Shown piece after piece: positions 55,963-64,000 of a DNA stretch of 64,000 bases. This DNA is from Sulfitobacter sp. DSM 110093 (GTDB lineage Bacteria; Pseudomonadota; Alphaproteobacteria; Rhodobacterales; Rhodobacteraceae), in contig NZ_CP085167.1 in assembly GCF_022788715.1 (NCBI RefSeq), positions 248,001 through 312,000 of the forward strand. The letters run 5' to 3'. The stretch's first letter is position 1, and each line of letters opens with the position of its first letter. A model generated the notes under the pieces. The model saw only the letters and a list, made by a program, of their open reading frames with translations. It made no database searches and was not told the origin of the DNA. The translations under genes were made by a program, and so were the position numbers.

Positions 55963-56440
55963 ATCAGATCTACTGCGGGGAAGCCATTCGCGACGTGACA
56001 GTTTCGTGATACGCGCCTTCCGCAATTTTCAGGAGCGTGTCATGCCGATGATATCAAATTCAATGTGGGTACCGAGTAAAGTCGGACGCGAACCTTCAGC
56101 TGCGGATCGGTCTCAAGCTTTGAAAGCCCTCAGGGGTCAATCTTGAACTAGGGCTGTCCCGCGTCGGCGCGCTTTTGGACAGTGTTGGCAGGTCGCGCGC
56201 TTGAGATCCTTGACGATCTTGTCGACGGGGCTTTTGCGTCGAGACCACAGGCCCGTGTCCTCCTCAACTACGGGCTAACGGATACAGCAAGCAGAAACCG
56301 AACAAAGAGAACCACTGCGTCTCCGGCAGCGGGCGCTGACTGCGTTAGGCACGACCGTCCGCAAATGGTTGTTCCCGGCCACTCTCTGGGTCAGCCACGA
56401 GGATCTGTATTGGGCCGGAAGTGTCATTCATAGGATAGCC
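55963..56440. other. Intergenic region, no gene recognised
   Basis: About 480 bases between the CaiB gene and the zinc-ribbon remnant. Only short shadow frames. A TGTCCC... TTTTGGACA pairing near 56153-56177 is too loose to call. Likely decayed mobile-element DNA. Confidence 0.3.
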
Positions 56441-56931
56441 ATGACGGAGCTGTTTGAAATGGATCCTTTCAGTAGCCATTGGATGCGGCTTTCCATGGCT
56501 CTCCCAATAGGCGGCGTACAAAAGTGTTTCAAAACGGAAATCGCTTGCATCAGTCGGATGCGGAAGGTGCGCTGGCCTGAGGGCGTGAAGTGCGAGGATG
56601 TGGCTCGGCAAGCATTGTTCAGATCAAGAAGTGAAAAAATTATCAATGCTGTGTTTGCCGCCGTCATTTCTCTGTCACGACGGACACGAACTGTCACCGG
56701 ACACATCTTGCTCTCATGATCTGGTTCATCGGCGCCGAGACGATGATTGCGGCTCACGCGAAGGGCAGGGCACAAGATTTTCTGCCCTCCGAGAGGTTGA
56801 GCGGGAAGCTCGGAGTTACCTACAAGGTCGCTTATCAACTGCGGAAGAAATTGAGAGCTGACCTATTGCAGAAGCACTCTCAGTTTAGTTGGAGCGTGCG
56901 GCAAAGTTCGTCATCAGCCCATCCTTTTTGA
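56441..56931 (+). pseudogene. Decayed IS1595-type zinc-ribbon protein
   Basis: Reading starts MTELFEMDPFSSHWMRLSM and reaches VRWPEGVKC, then shifts frame: GCGSASIVQIKK, a TGA, and KNYQCCVCRRHFSVTTDT with the second cysteine pair, then THLALMIWFIGAETMIAAHAKG and KLGVTYKVAYQLRKKLRADLL. This is the same layout as the protein at 29315-29905 (RWPDG-CPxC, CxxC-KQFSLTSGT, helix-turn-helix ending RLRKKL). One frameshift near 56597 and one nonsense codon near 56634 kill it. Like that protein it has no DDE part. Confidence 0.75.
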
Positions 56932-57798
56932 ACTGTAGCTGCCGGGCGAGGCGGGAAACACGACTGTCTTGTTGCCATTCAAAAAGACCCGGTGATGCGC
57001 ATGGGCATGGATCGCTCTGGCCAGCACGCTGGATTCTACATCCCGCCCAAGGGACACGTAGTCCGACGCGCTTTGCGCTTGGGTGATCCGGACAATGTCC
57101 TGCTCAATAATCGGCCCCTCGTCGAGATCGGCCGTCACGTAATGCGATGTCGCACCGATCAGCTTTACGCCGCGCTCATAGGCCTGCTTGTAAGGGTTCG
57201 CGCCTTTGAAGGAGGGCAGGAAGGAATGGTGGATGTTGATGATCCGACCGCTCATCTTTTGGCACATCGCATCCGACAGGATCTGCATGTAGCGGGCCAA
57301 CACGATGAGTTCAGCGCCCGTGTCTTCGACCACCTCCATAATCCGGGCCTCAGCCTCGGGCTTGTTCTCCTTCGTCACCTTGATGTGGTGGAAGGGGATG
57401 TCATGGTTCACAACGACTTTTTGATAATCCATATGGTTCGAGATCACGGCCACGATCTCGATCGGAAGTGCCCCGATGCGCACACGGTACAAAAGATCGT
57501 TTAGGCAGTGGCCGAAGCGCGATACCATGACCACGACCTTCATCGTCGTGTCTTTGTCGTGAAACTTATAGTCCATACCGAAGGGCTCGGCGATTTTGGC
57601 AAAACCTTCCCTCAAATCCTCCATGGGCGTGCCAGTTTCGGAATCTGCACTGACGCGCATGAAAAACTGGCCGTTGTCGGGATCGTCAAACTGGGCGCTG
57701 TCGGTGATATTGCACCCGTTCTCGGCAATGTATTTTGCAATAGCGGCAACGATCCCGCGTTGGGAGGGACAGGTAACGGTCAGGCAAAACTTAGTCAT
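56914..57798 (-). CDS. purU: Formyltetrahydrofolate deformylase
   Basis: 294 residues, start at 57798 (AAGGA upstream and the family N-terminus MTKFCLTVTCPSQRG). An ACT domain covers about 1-85; the formyltransferase domain follows, with NIHHSFLPSFKGANPYKQAYERG (about 215-237, catalytic His) and GATSHYVTADLDEGPIIEQD (about 240-260, conserved Asp). It releases formate and THF from 10-formyl-THF. It is the last gene of the operon etfB-etfA-folD-purU. Confidence 0.96.
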   Translation of the reverse strand: MTKFCLTVTCPSQRGIVAAIAKYIAENGCNITDSAQFDDPDNGQFFMRVSADSETGTPMEDLREGFAKIAEPFGMDYKFHDKDTTMKVVVMVSRFGHCLNDLLYRVRIGALPIEIVAVISNHMDYQKVVVNHDIPFHHIKVTKENKPEAEARIMEVVEDTGAELIVLARYMQILSDAMCQKMSGRIINIHHSFLPSFKGANPYKQAYERGVKLIGATSHYVTADLDEGPIIEQDIVRITQAQSASDYVSLGRDVESSVLARAIHAHAHHRVFLNGNKTVVFPASPGSYSSKRMG

Positions 57799-57820
57799 GA
57801 GATGGTCCTTGAAGATTAAG

Positions 57821-58708
57821 TTATGCAGCATGAGAGGCCGCATTTTTCGATCCATTAGCACGCGCGGCTTGGAGTGTATTGGACAATAGGCAAGCAATCG
57901 TCATCGGTCCGACGCCGCCCGGCACTGGTGTGATTGCCGCCGCACAGGCCGCGGCTTCGTCGGAAACATCGCCAACAATGCGGCTGCTGCCATCGGGCTT
58001 GCTGACGCGGTTGATGCCGACGTCGATCACCACAGCGCCCGGCTTGATCCAATCGGGCTGGACCAAATCCGGCACCCCTGCGGCGACGACCAGAATATCG
58101 GCTTGCCGGGCCATCGCGGCGGGATCGGCGGTGAACTTATGCGCGACCAAGACTGAGCAGTCCTGTTGCAGCAAAAGTTGAACCATTGGCCGCCCAACGA
58201 TGGACGAGCAGCCGATCACACAGGCGGTAAGCCAGCGCAGGCTGCCAATTTCGTCTTGAAGCAGCATGAGACAGCCTTGTGGCGTACAGGGCACCAGCGC
58301 CGCTTGCCCGGTCGCCAAGCGGCCGGCGTTGACCGGGTGGAAGCCGTCCACATCCTTATCGGGTGAGATCGCCGCCAGCACCCGGGCGCGCTCTATCTGC
58401 GGGGGTAGGGGCAGTTGTACAAGGATACCGTCCGTCAACGGGTCGTCGTTCAGGCTGGCAATCAGGGCAAGCAAATCGGCTTCCGTTGTGCTGTCGGGCA
58501 GGTCGTGCAATTCAGAGCGCAGACCAACCTCCTCACAGGCACGCACTTTGGCGCGCACATAGACGCCGCTGGCAGGGTCGGACCCGACCAGTACCACCGC
58601 AAGACCCGGCACCCTGCCGTCGCGATGGCGCATTTCTTGAACCGCCCTGGCCACCTCCGCCCGCAGCCGCGCCGCCCGGGCGCGACCGTCAATCAAGCGC
58701 CTTTTCAT
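57821..58708 (-). CDS. folD: Methylenetetrahydrofolate dehydrogenase/cyclohydrolase
   Basis: 295 residues. [25 protein letters not shown] (about 37-61, with catalytic Lys), [32 protein letters not shown] (about 120-135) and [16 protein letters not shown] (about 167-182, NADP-binding) are intact. It converts 5,10-methylene-THF to 10-formyl-THF, the substrate of PurU, 22 bases downstream. Overlaps etfA by ATGA. Confidence 0.96.
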   Translation of the reverse strand: MKRRLIDGRARAARLRAEVARAVQEMRHRDGRVPGLAVVLVGSDPASGVYVRAKVRACEEVGLRSELHDLPDSTTEADLLALIASLNDDPLTDGILVQLPLPPQIERARVLAAISPDKDVDGFHPVNAGRLATGQAALVPCTPQGCLMLLQDEIGSLRWLTACVIGCSSIVGRPMVQLLLQQDCSVLVAHKFTADPAAMARQADILVVAAGVPDLVQPDWIKPGAVVIDVGINRVSKPDGSSRIVGDVSDEAAACAAAITPVPGGVGPMTIACLLSNTLQAARANGSKNAASHAA

Positions 58709-59631
58709 CCCAACTGTTCCGTCAATTCAGGCACCGCCTCAAAGAGGTTGGCGACAAGCCCGTAGTCAGCGACCTGAAAGATCGGCGCTTCTTCGTCTTT
58801 GTTGATCGCCACGATCACCTTGCTGTCTTTCATCCCGGCGAGGTGCTGGATCGCGCCCGAAATGCCGCAAGCGATATAAAGGTCGGGTGCCACCACCTTG
58901 CCGGTTTGGCCGACCTGCCAGTCGTTGGGGGCGAAACCGCTGTCGACCGCCGCACGCGACGCCCCAACAGCCGCGCCCAACGTGTCAGCCAAGCCGGAAA
59001 TCAGTGCGAAATCCTCTTCCGAACCCACACCGCGTCCGCCTGAGACAACCACGGAGGCCGAGGTTAGCTCTGGACGATCAGATTTCGCCACCCGATCCTC
59101 TATCCAGCGGCTCGGGCCCGCTGGGAGGTCAATGGTGAGTGTTTCAACCGGCGCGGGGGCCTGCGTCTGCTCGGCGGCGTCGAACCCGGCAGTGCGGAGG
59201 GTGAGCACTTTAATCGGGTCAGAGGATTGCACCTTTCGCAGCGCATTACCGGCATAGATCGGACGGCGGAAGGTCTCAGCGTCGATTACTTCGATGACGT
59301 CTGGAATGATCATTACATCAAGTAGCGCTGCCAAACGCGGCAGCACATTGCGCCATCGAGTGGTCGCGGGCGCCGCGATATGGCTATTGTCCGCCGCGAT
59401 CGACTGTACGAGTGCTGCGGTCGGTTCAGCCAGCCCATGCGACAGCGTATCATCCTCGGCCAGCAGCACTTTTGTGACGCCGGAGATTTGCGCGGCCAGC
59501 GCGGCGGCGTCGGGCACGCCGAAAATTAGCAAGGTGATCTCGCCCAATGGCGCAAGGGCGGTGACGGCTTTGGCGGTGGCATCAAATGCCAGCGCGCCGT
59601 CGGTGGTTTCTGCAATAAGTAGAACGGACAT
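58705..59631 (-). CDS. etfA: Electron transfer flavoprotein alpha subunit
   Basis: 308 residues. Variable N-terminal domain, then the FAD domain: [37 protein letters not shown] (about 198-233) and [45 protein letters not shown] (about 243-287). With EtfB it carries electrons from acyl-CoA or N-methyl-amine dehydrogenases to ETF-ubiquinone oxidoreductase. Two bases after etfB. Confidence 0.96.
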   Translation of the reverse strand: MSVLLIAETTDGALAFDATAKAVTALAPLGEITLLIFGVPDAAALAAQISGVTKVLLAEDDTLSHGLAEPTAALVQSIAADNSHIAAPATTRWRNVLPRLAALLDVMIIPDVIEVIDAETFRRPIYAGNALRKVQSSDPIKVLTLRTAGFDAAEQTQAPAPVETLTIDLPAGPSRWIEDRVAKSDRPELTSASVVVSGGRGVGSEEDFALISGLADTLGAAVGASRAAVDSGFAPNDWQVGQTGKVVAPDLYIACGISGAIQHLAGMKDSKVIVAINKDEEAPIFQVADYGLVANLFEAVPELTEQLG

Positions 59632-59633
59632 CG

Positions 59634-60395
59634 TCAGAGCACTCCCGCTTCGGTTTTCAGTTTTTCGACAAGTTCCGCAACGGACTGGACCTTGACCCCC
59701 GCTTTGCGTGCGGCGGGCTCTTCGGTTTCCAAAACCTTGAGGCGCGGTGTGATATCCACACCCAGATCGGCTGCGGTCTTTTCCTCCAGCGGTTTTTTCT
59801 TGGCCTTCATGATATTCGGCAAAGAGGCATAGCGCGGCTCGTTCAGGCGCAGATCGGCGGTGACGATGGCAGGCAGATCAACCTCGATGGTTTGCAACCC
59901 GCCATCGACCTCGCGTGTCACCCGAGCACGTCCATCCGCGACCGTCAGTTCGGAGGCAAAGGTCGCTTGCCCCCAGCCCAAGAGTGCCGCAAGCATCTGA
60001 CCGGTTGCGCCCATATCGTTGTCGATCGCCTGCTTCCCAGCGATCACCAGCTGCGGTGCCTCGCTGTCAATCACGGCTTTTAGGAGCTTCGCCACGGTCA
60101 GCGGTTCAATATCGTCATGCACGTCCTGTGCGGCGTTGATCAGGATCGCCCGGTCGGCCCCCATCGCCAGCGCCGTGCGCAGCACCTCTTGCGCTTGTTT
60201 GACCCCGATAGACACCACGATCACCTCCGACGCCGCGCCGCTTTCCTTGAGGCGGATGGCTTGTTCGACAGCGATTTCATCAAAAGGGTTCATGGACATT
60301 TTGACGTTGGCCAGATCGACACCGCTGCCATCTGCCTTGACGCGCACTTTGACGTTGTAGTCGATGACCCGCTTTACGGGGACGATGATCTTCAT
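59634..60395 (-). CDS. etfB: Electron transfer flavoprotein beta subunit
   Basis: 253 residues from the ATG at 60395 ([19 protein letters not shown]), with AGAGAGG just upstream; open frame further up adds six codons. The ETF-beta AMP-binding features are [18 protein letters not shown] (about 36-53), [10 protein letters not shown] and [25 protein letters not shown] (about 112-136), with [32 protein letters not shown] near 165-196. Heads the etfB-etfA-folD-purU unit, 72 bases after proV. Confidence 0.95.
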   Translation of the reverse strand: MKIIVPVKRVIDYNVKVRVKADGSGVDLANVKMSMNPFDEIAVEQAIRLKESGAASEVIVVSIGVKQAQEVLRTALAMGADRAILINAAQDVHDDIEPLTVAKLLKAVIDSEAPQLVIAGKQAIDNDMGATGQMLAALLGWGQATFASELTVADGRARVTREVDGGLQTIEVDLPAIVTADLRLNEPRYASLPNIMKAKKKPLEEKTAADLGVDITPRLKVLETEEPAARKAGVKVQSVAELVEKLKTEAGVL

Positions 60396-60425
60396 ATGGC
60401 CTCTCTTTCTCATGCTTCTTGCGCC

Positions 60426-60456
60426 CGCCGGGCAGGCTGGATCACCCTGCCGGCAA
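60426..60456 (-). promoter_or_regulatory. Hairpin in the proV-etfB gap (possible attenuator)
   Basis: A GC-rich stem (GCCGG-CAGG against CCTGCCCGGC, one bulge) lies between proV and etfB. No T tract follows. It could separate the transporter from the enzymes in expression, or be incidental. Confidence 0.3.
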
Positions 60457-60467
60457 CGGGGGCGTTT

Positions 60468-61517
60468 TCAGGGATGTGTTTCGGCGTTTACCCCGTCATA
60501 GGGGATGAGTGCTGCGAGCAGTTCACCGACCTCGATCTTGCCCGGCGGCTGCCCGGTTCTACGCACCGCTATGGTGGCATCTGCTTGTCCTTTGGCGGCG
60601 CGAATGACTGTCTCAAGCGTGTCGTCCCAAGCGACCTCGGCAAAGAAAATGTCATCGGGCAGGGTCGGCAGTGCGATGGTACCGGCCCGCAGAACGCGGG
60701 CGCGGTTGATGTCGCTCACAAAGGCTTCGATATAGGGGTCCGCGGGGTTCATCACGATCTCCTGCGGCGCGCCTTGCTGGACCACGGATCCGTCTTTGAG
60801 GATCACAAGGTGATCCGCAAGTTTAAGCGCTTCATCCAGATCGTGAGTGATGAAAACGATGGTCTTGTGAAGCTCCCTTTGCAGCTCCAACAGCAAGTCC
60901 TGCATGTCGGTGCGGATCAGGGGGTCAAGGGCCGAGAAAGCCTCGTCAAGCAGCATGATGTCAGTGTTCGCCGTCAAAGCGCGGGCGATGCCGACGCGTT
61001 GCTGCATGCCGCCCGACAGCTGACGGGGGTAGCGGTCCTCAAACCCACCGAGATCGACGCGTTCGAGCCATTTGCGTGCCTCCGCCTCGCGGGTTTCCTG
61101 ATCCACACCACGGGTCTTCAGCGCCATCGCCGCGTTTTCCAGAACTGTCTTATGCGGTAGGAGCGCGAACTTCTGAAACACCATCGACATGCTGCGCTGT
61201 CGCAACCCGCGCAGCGCGTCATTATCGAGCTGCATCACGTCCTGACCATCGAGCAATATTTCACCCGCAGTGGGGTCGATAAGCCGGTTCAGGTGACGGA
61301 TCAGCGTCGATTTCCCGGAGCCTGACAGCCCCATAATCACTGAGATTTCGCCAGCTTGCATGTCGATGCTAATGTCTCGCAGCCCCAGCACATGGCCATG
61401 ATTGGCAAGCAGTTCGGGTTTGCCGATCCCCTGATCTTTGACCAAGGGCAGCACACGCTCGGGGGACGCGCCGAAAATCTTGTAGAGGTTGCGAATCTGG
61501 ATCTTGGGGTGGGTCAT
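60468..61517 (-). CDS. proV: Glycine betaine/proline ABC transporter ATP-binding protein
   Basis: 349 residues from the ATG at 61517, seven bases after the proW stop, with GGAAG upstream. Walker A GLSGSGKS from about 63, LSGGMQQRVGIARAL signature, LLLDEAFSALD Walker B and a His switch ITHDLDEALKL. The C-terminal part (about 265-349) is a short, CBS-like regulatory tail. It drives import of betaine-type compatible solutes with ProW and ProX. Confidence 0.94.
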   Translation of the reverse strand: MTHPKIQIRNLYKIFGASPERVLPLVKDQGIGKPELLANHGHVLGLRDISIDMQAGEISVIMGLSGSGKSTLIRHLNRLIDPTAGEILLDGQDVMQLDNDALRGLRQRSMSMVFQKFALLPHKTVLENAAMALKTRGVDQETREAEARKWLERVDLGGFEDRYPRQLSGGMQQRVGIARALTANTDIMLLDEAFSALDPLIRTDMQDLLLELQRELHKTIVFITHDLDEALKLADHLVILKDGSVVQQGAPQEIVMNPADPYIEAFVSDINRARVLRAGTIALPTLPDDIFFAEVAWDDTLETVIRAAKGQADATIAVRRTGQPPGKIEVGELLAALIPYDGVNAETHP

Positions 61518-61524
61518 CTTCCGC

Positions 61525-62553
61525 TCACTCTGTGTCATGTGCAGGATCAATGCGTAGGAGCGCGGCCTTTGAGCAGCGGTCCAAGACCACCGCCAGCAGC
61601 ACGATGCCAAAGCCCGCGACAAGCCCGACGCCCAGTTCCAGATTTCGGATGCCGCGGAGCACCAAGACGCCCAAGCCCGGCGCGGAGACGAGGGACGCAA
61701 TCACGACCATGGCGAGGCTCATCATGATGGTCTGGTTCACGCCCGCCATGATGTTGGGCAGGGCCAGTGGTAACTGCACGCCAAAGAGCTTTTGCCGGTC
61801 CGTCATGCCAAAGGCATTGGCCGCCTCGACGACATCTTGATCCACCAGCCGTATGCCGAGGTCAGTCAGGCGGATCACGGGCACAATCGCGTAAAGGATG
61901 ATCGCGATGCCGTAGAGCTTGGGCTCGGTCACCGAGAACAGGAAAATAAGCGGGATCAGATAGACGAAACTCGGAAGAGTTTGCAGCATATCGAGCACGG
62001 GCAGCATCAATCTTTGCATCCTGTCGGACCGCGACATCAAGATACCAGCAGGAACACCTATGAGTACGCAAAGCCCGGTGCAGACAAAAATAATCGCGAG
62101 GGTTTGCAGAGCGACATCCAGATGGTCGATCAGGCCGAAGAACAAAAAGACGATGGCAACAAAAACGGTCACCCCAACCTTACGCGTCGCCCCCCAGGCG
62201 GCCCATACCAAGAGCGGGACAAGCACCCACCACGGCACGGTGGTAAAGACATAGAGCGCACCGTCGAGCATCCAAGACAGGGGCTGGGTAAGTGGATCAA
62301 GAACAAGCTTCAGACCGTCTTTGATCCCTAAAAAACCCCGCTCGACGTTCAAGGTAATATCGCGTGATTGCGGGATGGCATTGCAGGCTTCATGCAGCTT
62401 GTCAAACGACGGAAAGGGCAGGAGCGGGCCAGTCTCGGCGGCATCGTTGCTGTTCTTTCTTTGCAGCAACTGCGCCATGCTCATTGGCCCCGTGGCGGCA
62501 TCTGTGTCGCACCACCCTCGCAGCCCAAATCCATTGAAAACTTGCTCGTACAT
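61525..62553 (-). CDS. proW: Glycine betaine/proline ABC transporter permease
   Basis: 342 residues, start at 62553 (MYEQVFNGFG), the better of two possibilities for the family. A periplasmic N-terminal part of about 80 residues precedes the helices WWVLVPLLVWAAWG and following; the EAA loop is VVEAANAFGMTDRQKLFGVQLPLALPNIMAGVNQTIMMSLAMVVIASLV (about 240-290). It pairs with ProV in the inner membrane. Confidence 0.93.
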   Translation of the reverse strand: MYEQVFNGFGLRGWCDTDAATGPMSMAQLLQRKNSNDAAETGPLLPFPSFDKLHEACNAIPQSRDITLNVERGFLGIKDGLKLVLDPLTQPLSWMLDGALYVFTTVPWWVLVPLLVWAAWGATRKVGVTVFVAIVFLFFGLIDHLDVALQTLAIIFVCTGLCVLIGVPAGILMSRSDRMQRLMLPVLDMLQTLPSFVYLIPLIFLFSVTEPKLYGIAIILYAIVPVIRLTDLGIRLVDQDVVEAANAFGMTDRQKLFGVQLPLALPNIMAGVNQTIMMSLAMVVIASLVSAPGLGVLVLRGIRNLELGVGLVAGFGIVLLAVVLDRCSKAALLRIDPAHDTE

Positions 62554-62631
62554 TGCTTGGGGAGACCTCTCGCTGCCTTGGATGCCCGGCCCCAAGCGCG
62601 TTGACGCGGGGCCGAGCAGTGAGCCTATCGG

Positions 62632-63594
62632 TTATTGAAGGAGCGCTGAGAGGTTCTCGCGTGCCGCATCGTTCAGCCATTCGCCCCAGATGTCGGGGTT
62701 GTTCGACAGGAAGTACACGGCGGCCTCTTCGGCGGAGGCATTGTTGTCTTCCATCCACGCAAGGATCGCGTTCATTTTGTCGTTGGTGAAAGACAGGTTC
62801 GACATCAGTTCAGCGACTTCCGGCGCGCGCTCCACGAAATCTGTGGTGGCTGCCGTTTTCACCGCAGCGCGTGGATAGGCGGAGATGCCGGGCTCGGTGC
62901 ATTCCTTGTCACTGTTACAGGCATGAGTTTTCTCGTCGTAGCCGCCCATATCGACCAGCACCATCGGGTATTTCCCCAAGATCGAGGTCGGCGACCAATA
63001 AAAGCCAAACCACGGTTCCTCATCCGCATAGGCTGACGCGATCGCGGTGGCGAGGGTTTCGCCAGAGCCGTGGTTGAAGACTTCGATGCCTTTGCCTTCC
63101 ATATCGATGACCTTGTTCATGGCATCATTGACGGTGCGGCAGGCCCATCCATCGGGGCAATTGTCAAACCGCCCGCCGGCCAGGTCGGGATTGGCAAGAA
63201 TGCCATCAAGTGTGGCTGCTTCGGGGTTTGCGTCGACCACATATTGCGGGACAAACCAGCCCTCAATGCCGCCGTCGGACAGCACGTCGGTCAGTTCAAC
63301 AAGCTTACCGGCTTCGACCATTTTGCTATAGGCCGGGGCCGTGTTGACCCAAAGCTCGGTCAGAATATCCGGCGTCCCGGTCTCTGCCACGGCGGTCAAG
63401 GCTGTGGGTGTTGATGACGGCACCAAGGTCACGTCGCAACCGTAGCCTTCCTCCATCAGGAATTTGGCGACCGACGTCACCACATTGGCCGAGGCCCAGT
63501 CCATTTGCGTGATGCTGACTTCTCCGCAGTCTTGGGCATAGGCCGTCCCTGCGAAACCCAGAGTACAGGTGCTGGCTAAAAGTAGATGTCTCAT
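62632..63594 (-). CDS. proX: Glycine betaine/proline ABC transporter substrate-binding protein
   Basis: 320 residues with a Sec signal peptide (about 1-20, ends TAYA). OpuAC/ProX features: ITQMDWASANVVTSVAKFLMEEGYGCDVTLV (about 29-60), DILTELWVN, and an aromatic ligand box with WSPTSILGKYPMV and EPWFGFYW (about 193-210). It binds trimethylammonium solutes in the periplasm. First gene of the operon, 161 bases from the divergent LysR gene. Confidence 0.93.
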   Translation of the reverse strand: MRHLLLASTCTLGFAGTAYAQDCGEVSITQMDWASANVVTSVAKFLMEEGYGCDVTLVPSSTPTALTAVAETGTPDILTELWVNTAPAYSKMVEAGKLVELTDVLSDGGIEGWFVPQYVVDANPEAATLDGILANPDLAGGRFDNCPDGWACRTVNDAMNKVIDMEGKGIEVFNHGSGETLATAIASAYADEEPWFGFYWSPTSILGKYPMVLVDMGGYDEKTHACNSDKECTEPGISAYPRAAVKTAATTDFVERAPEVAELMSNLSFTNDKMNAILAWMEDNNASAEEAAVYFLSNNPDIWGEWLNDAARENLSALLQ

Positions 63595-63755
63595 GTCGTC
63601 TCCCGTTGGCGTCGTTTTCGAATTTTTATGTGGTCTGAGGCTTCCACGTTTTTGGGCAACCTCAGAAGACCAAATGCCTCCTGCGAAGATTTGATATTTA
63701 TACTTTCAAAAATTGCGATTAGTTAACGTAACGTCAGCAGGAATAGGACGCCGCC
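63595..63755. promoter_or_regulatory. Divergent control region of proX and the LysR gene
   Basis: An AT-rich 161-base region between divergent starts, with TTGATATTTATACTTTCAAAAATTGCG near 63690-63715 offering AT-rich T-N11-A-like sites for a LysR protein. Exact boxes not fixed. Confidence 0.4.
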
Positions 63756-64000
63756 ATGTCTCGAACCAAAGCCGCAAGAGATATCAGCCTGAAATCGCTC
63801 GAACTGTTTCAGGTCTGCGCCAAGGAAGGCTCGCTGCAAGCCGCGGCGCGGGATGCCGGATTGACGGTAAGCACCGTGTCGCATCATCTGCGTAGTTTGG
63901 AAGACCACCTGGGCGTAGAGCTGTTCAACCATGCGCGGCGCCCGATGGTTCTGACGCCCAAAGGACAGGTCTTTTCCCGCAAGATCGACGAAGCGCTGCG
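63756..64000 (+). CDS. LysR-family regulator, N-terminal part (cut by window end)
   Basis: 81 residues reaching the window end, with a LysR winged helix: SLKSLELFQVCAKEGSLQAAARDAGLTVSTVSHHLRSLEDHLGVELFNHARRPMVLTPKGQ. AGGA lies upstream of the ATG. Divergent from proX, so it probably regulates the proXWV-etfBA-folD-purU unit. Confidence 0.88.
   Translation, partial: MSRTKAARDISLKSLELFQVCAKEGSLQAAARDAGLTVSTVSHHLRSLEDHLGVELFNHARRPMVLTPKGQVFSRKIDEAL

Overview
The window reads as a chromosome segment of an alphaproteobacterium of the Rhodobacterales (roseobacter type). The evidence is the dense GC-rich coding, the PetP/PetR regulator pair known from Rhodobacter, the xseB-ispA-dxs order, many TRAP, ABC and CoA-dependent catabolic operons, and the type of each protein. 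I do not commit to a genus. No rRNA or tRNA gene was seen.

Layout. 0-14.6 kb is mostly housekeeping: a DMT-type exporter (cut by the window edge), an HU protein, AMP nucleosidase overlapping adenine deaminase (AMP to adenine to hypoxanthine), a GT4 glycosyltransferase, a broken exopolysaccharide locus (5'-truncated Wza-like and YjbH-like genes back to back, then an intact YjbF lipoprotein), an NAD-binding epimerase-like protein, ExoD, the isoprenoid genes dxs, ispA and xseB, petR/petP and ilvE. 14.6-22.2 kb is one long minus-strand unit: a DadA-like D-amino-acid dehydrogenase, a DctPQM TRAP transporter, a BASS-like membrane protein and the 5-oxoprolinase subunits PxpB, PxpC and PxpA.

22.3-35 kb is an accessory island. 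It holds an IS481 transposase fragment, a frameshifted tctA tail, and a Tn7-like transposition module: tnsA, a DDE transposase (tniA/tnsB) and an AAA+ ATPase (tniB/tnsC) on the minus strand, followed by an intrinsic terminator and TTGCGCA-type end repeats. A tniQ gene lies on the opposite strand. Between the two arms sit a zinc-ribbon protein resembling the front half of an IS1595 transposase and a decayed hsdM tail. The TnsA-like protein appears to lack the canonical catalytic lysine. A VOC protein and a HAD hydrolase follow.

35-56 kb is a 20 kb catabolic cluster: a LysR regulator divergent from a peptide/opine-type ABC importer, then a GMC oxidoreductase, an enolase-superfamily enzyme, SDR, acyl-CoA dehydrogenase, a 3-hydroxyisobutyrate-dehydrogenase-like protein, two CaiB-type CoA transferases, a CMD-family protein, aldehyde dehydrogenase, thiolase, a fused enoyl-CoA hydratase/3-hydroxyacyl-CoA dehydrogenase and an APH-like kinase. 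It looks like uptake, oxidation, CoA activation and beta-oxidation of one substrate I cannot name. A decayed second copy of the zinc-ribbon protein lies at 56.4-56.9 kb.

57-64 kb on the minus strand is proX-proW-proV, etfB-etfA, folD, purU, divergent from a LysR gene cut by the window end. It couples betaine-type uptake to electron transfer and recovery of folate-bound one-carbon units, as expected for N-methyl group catabolism.
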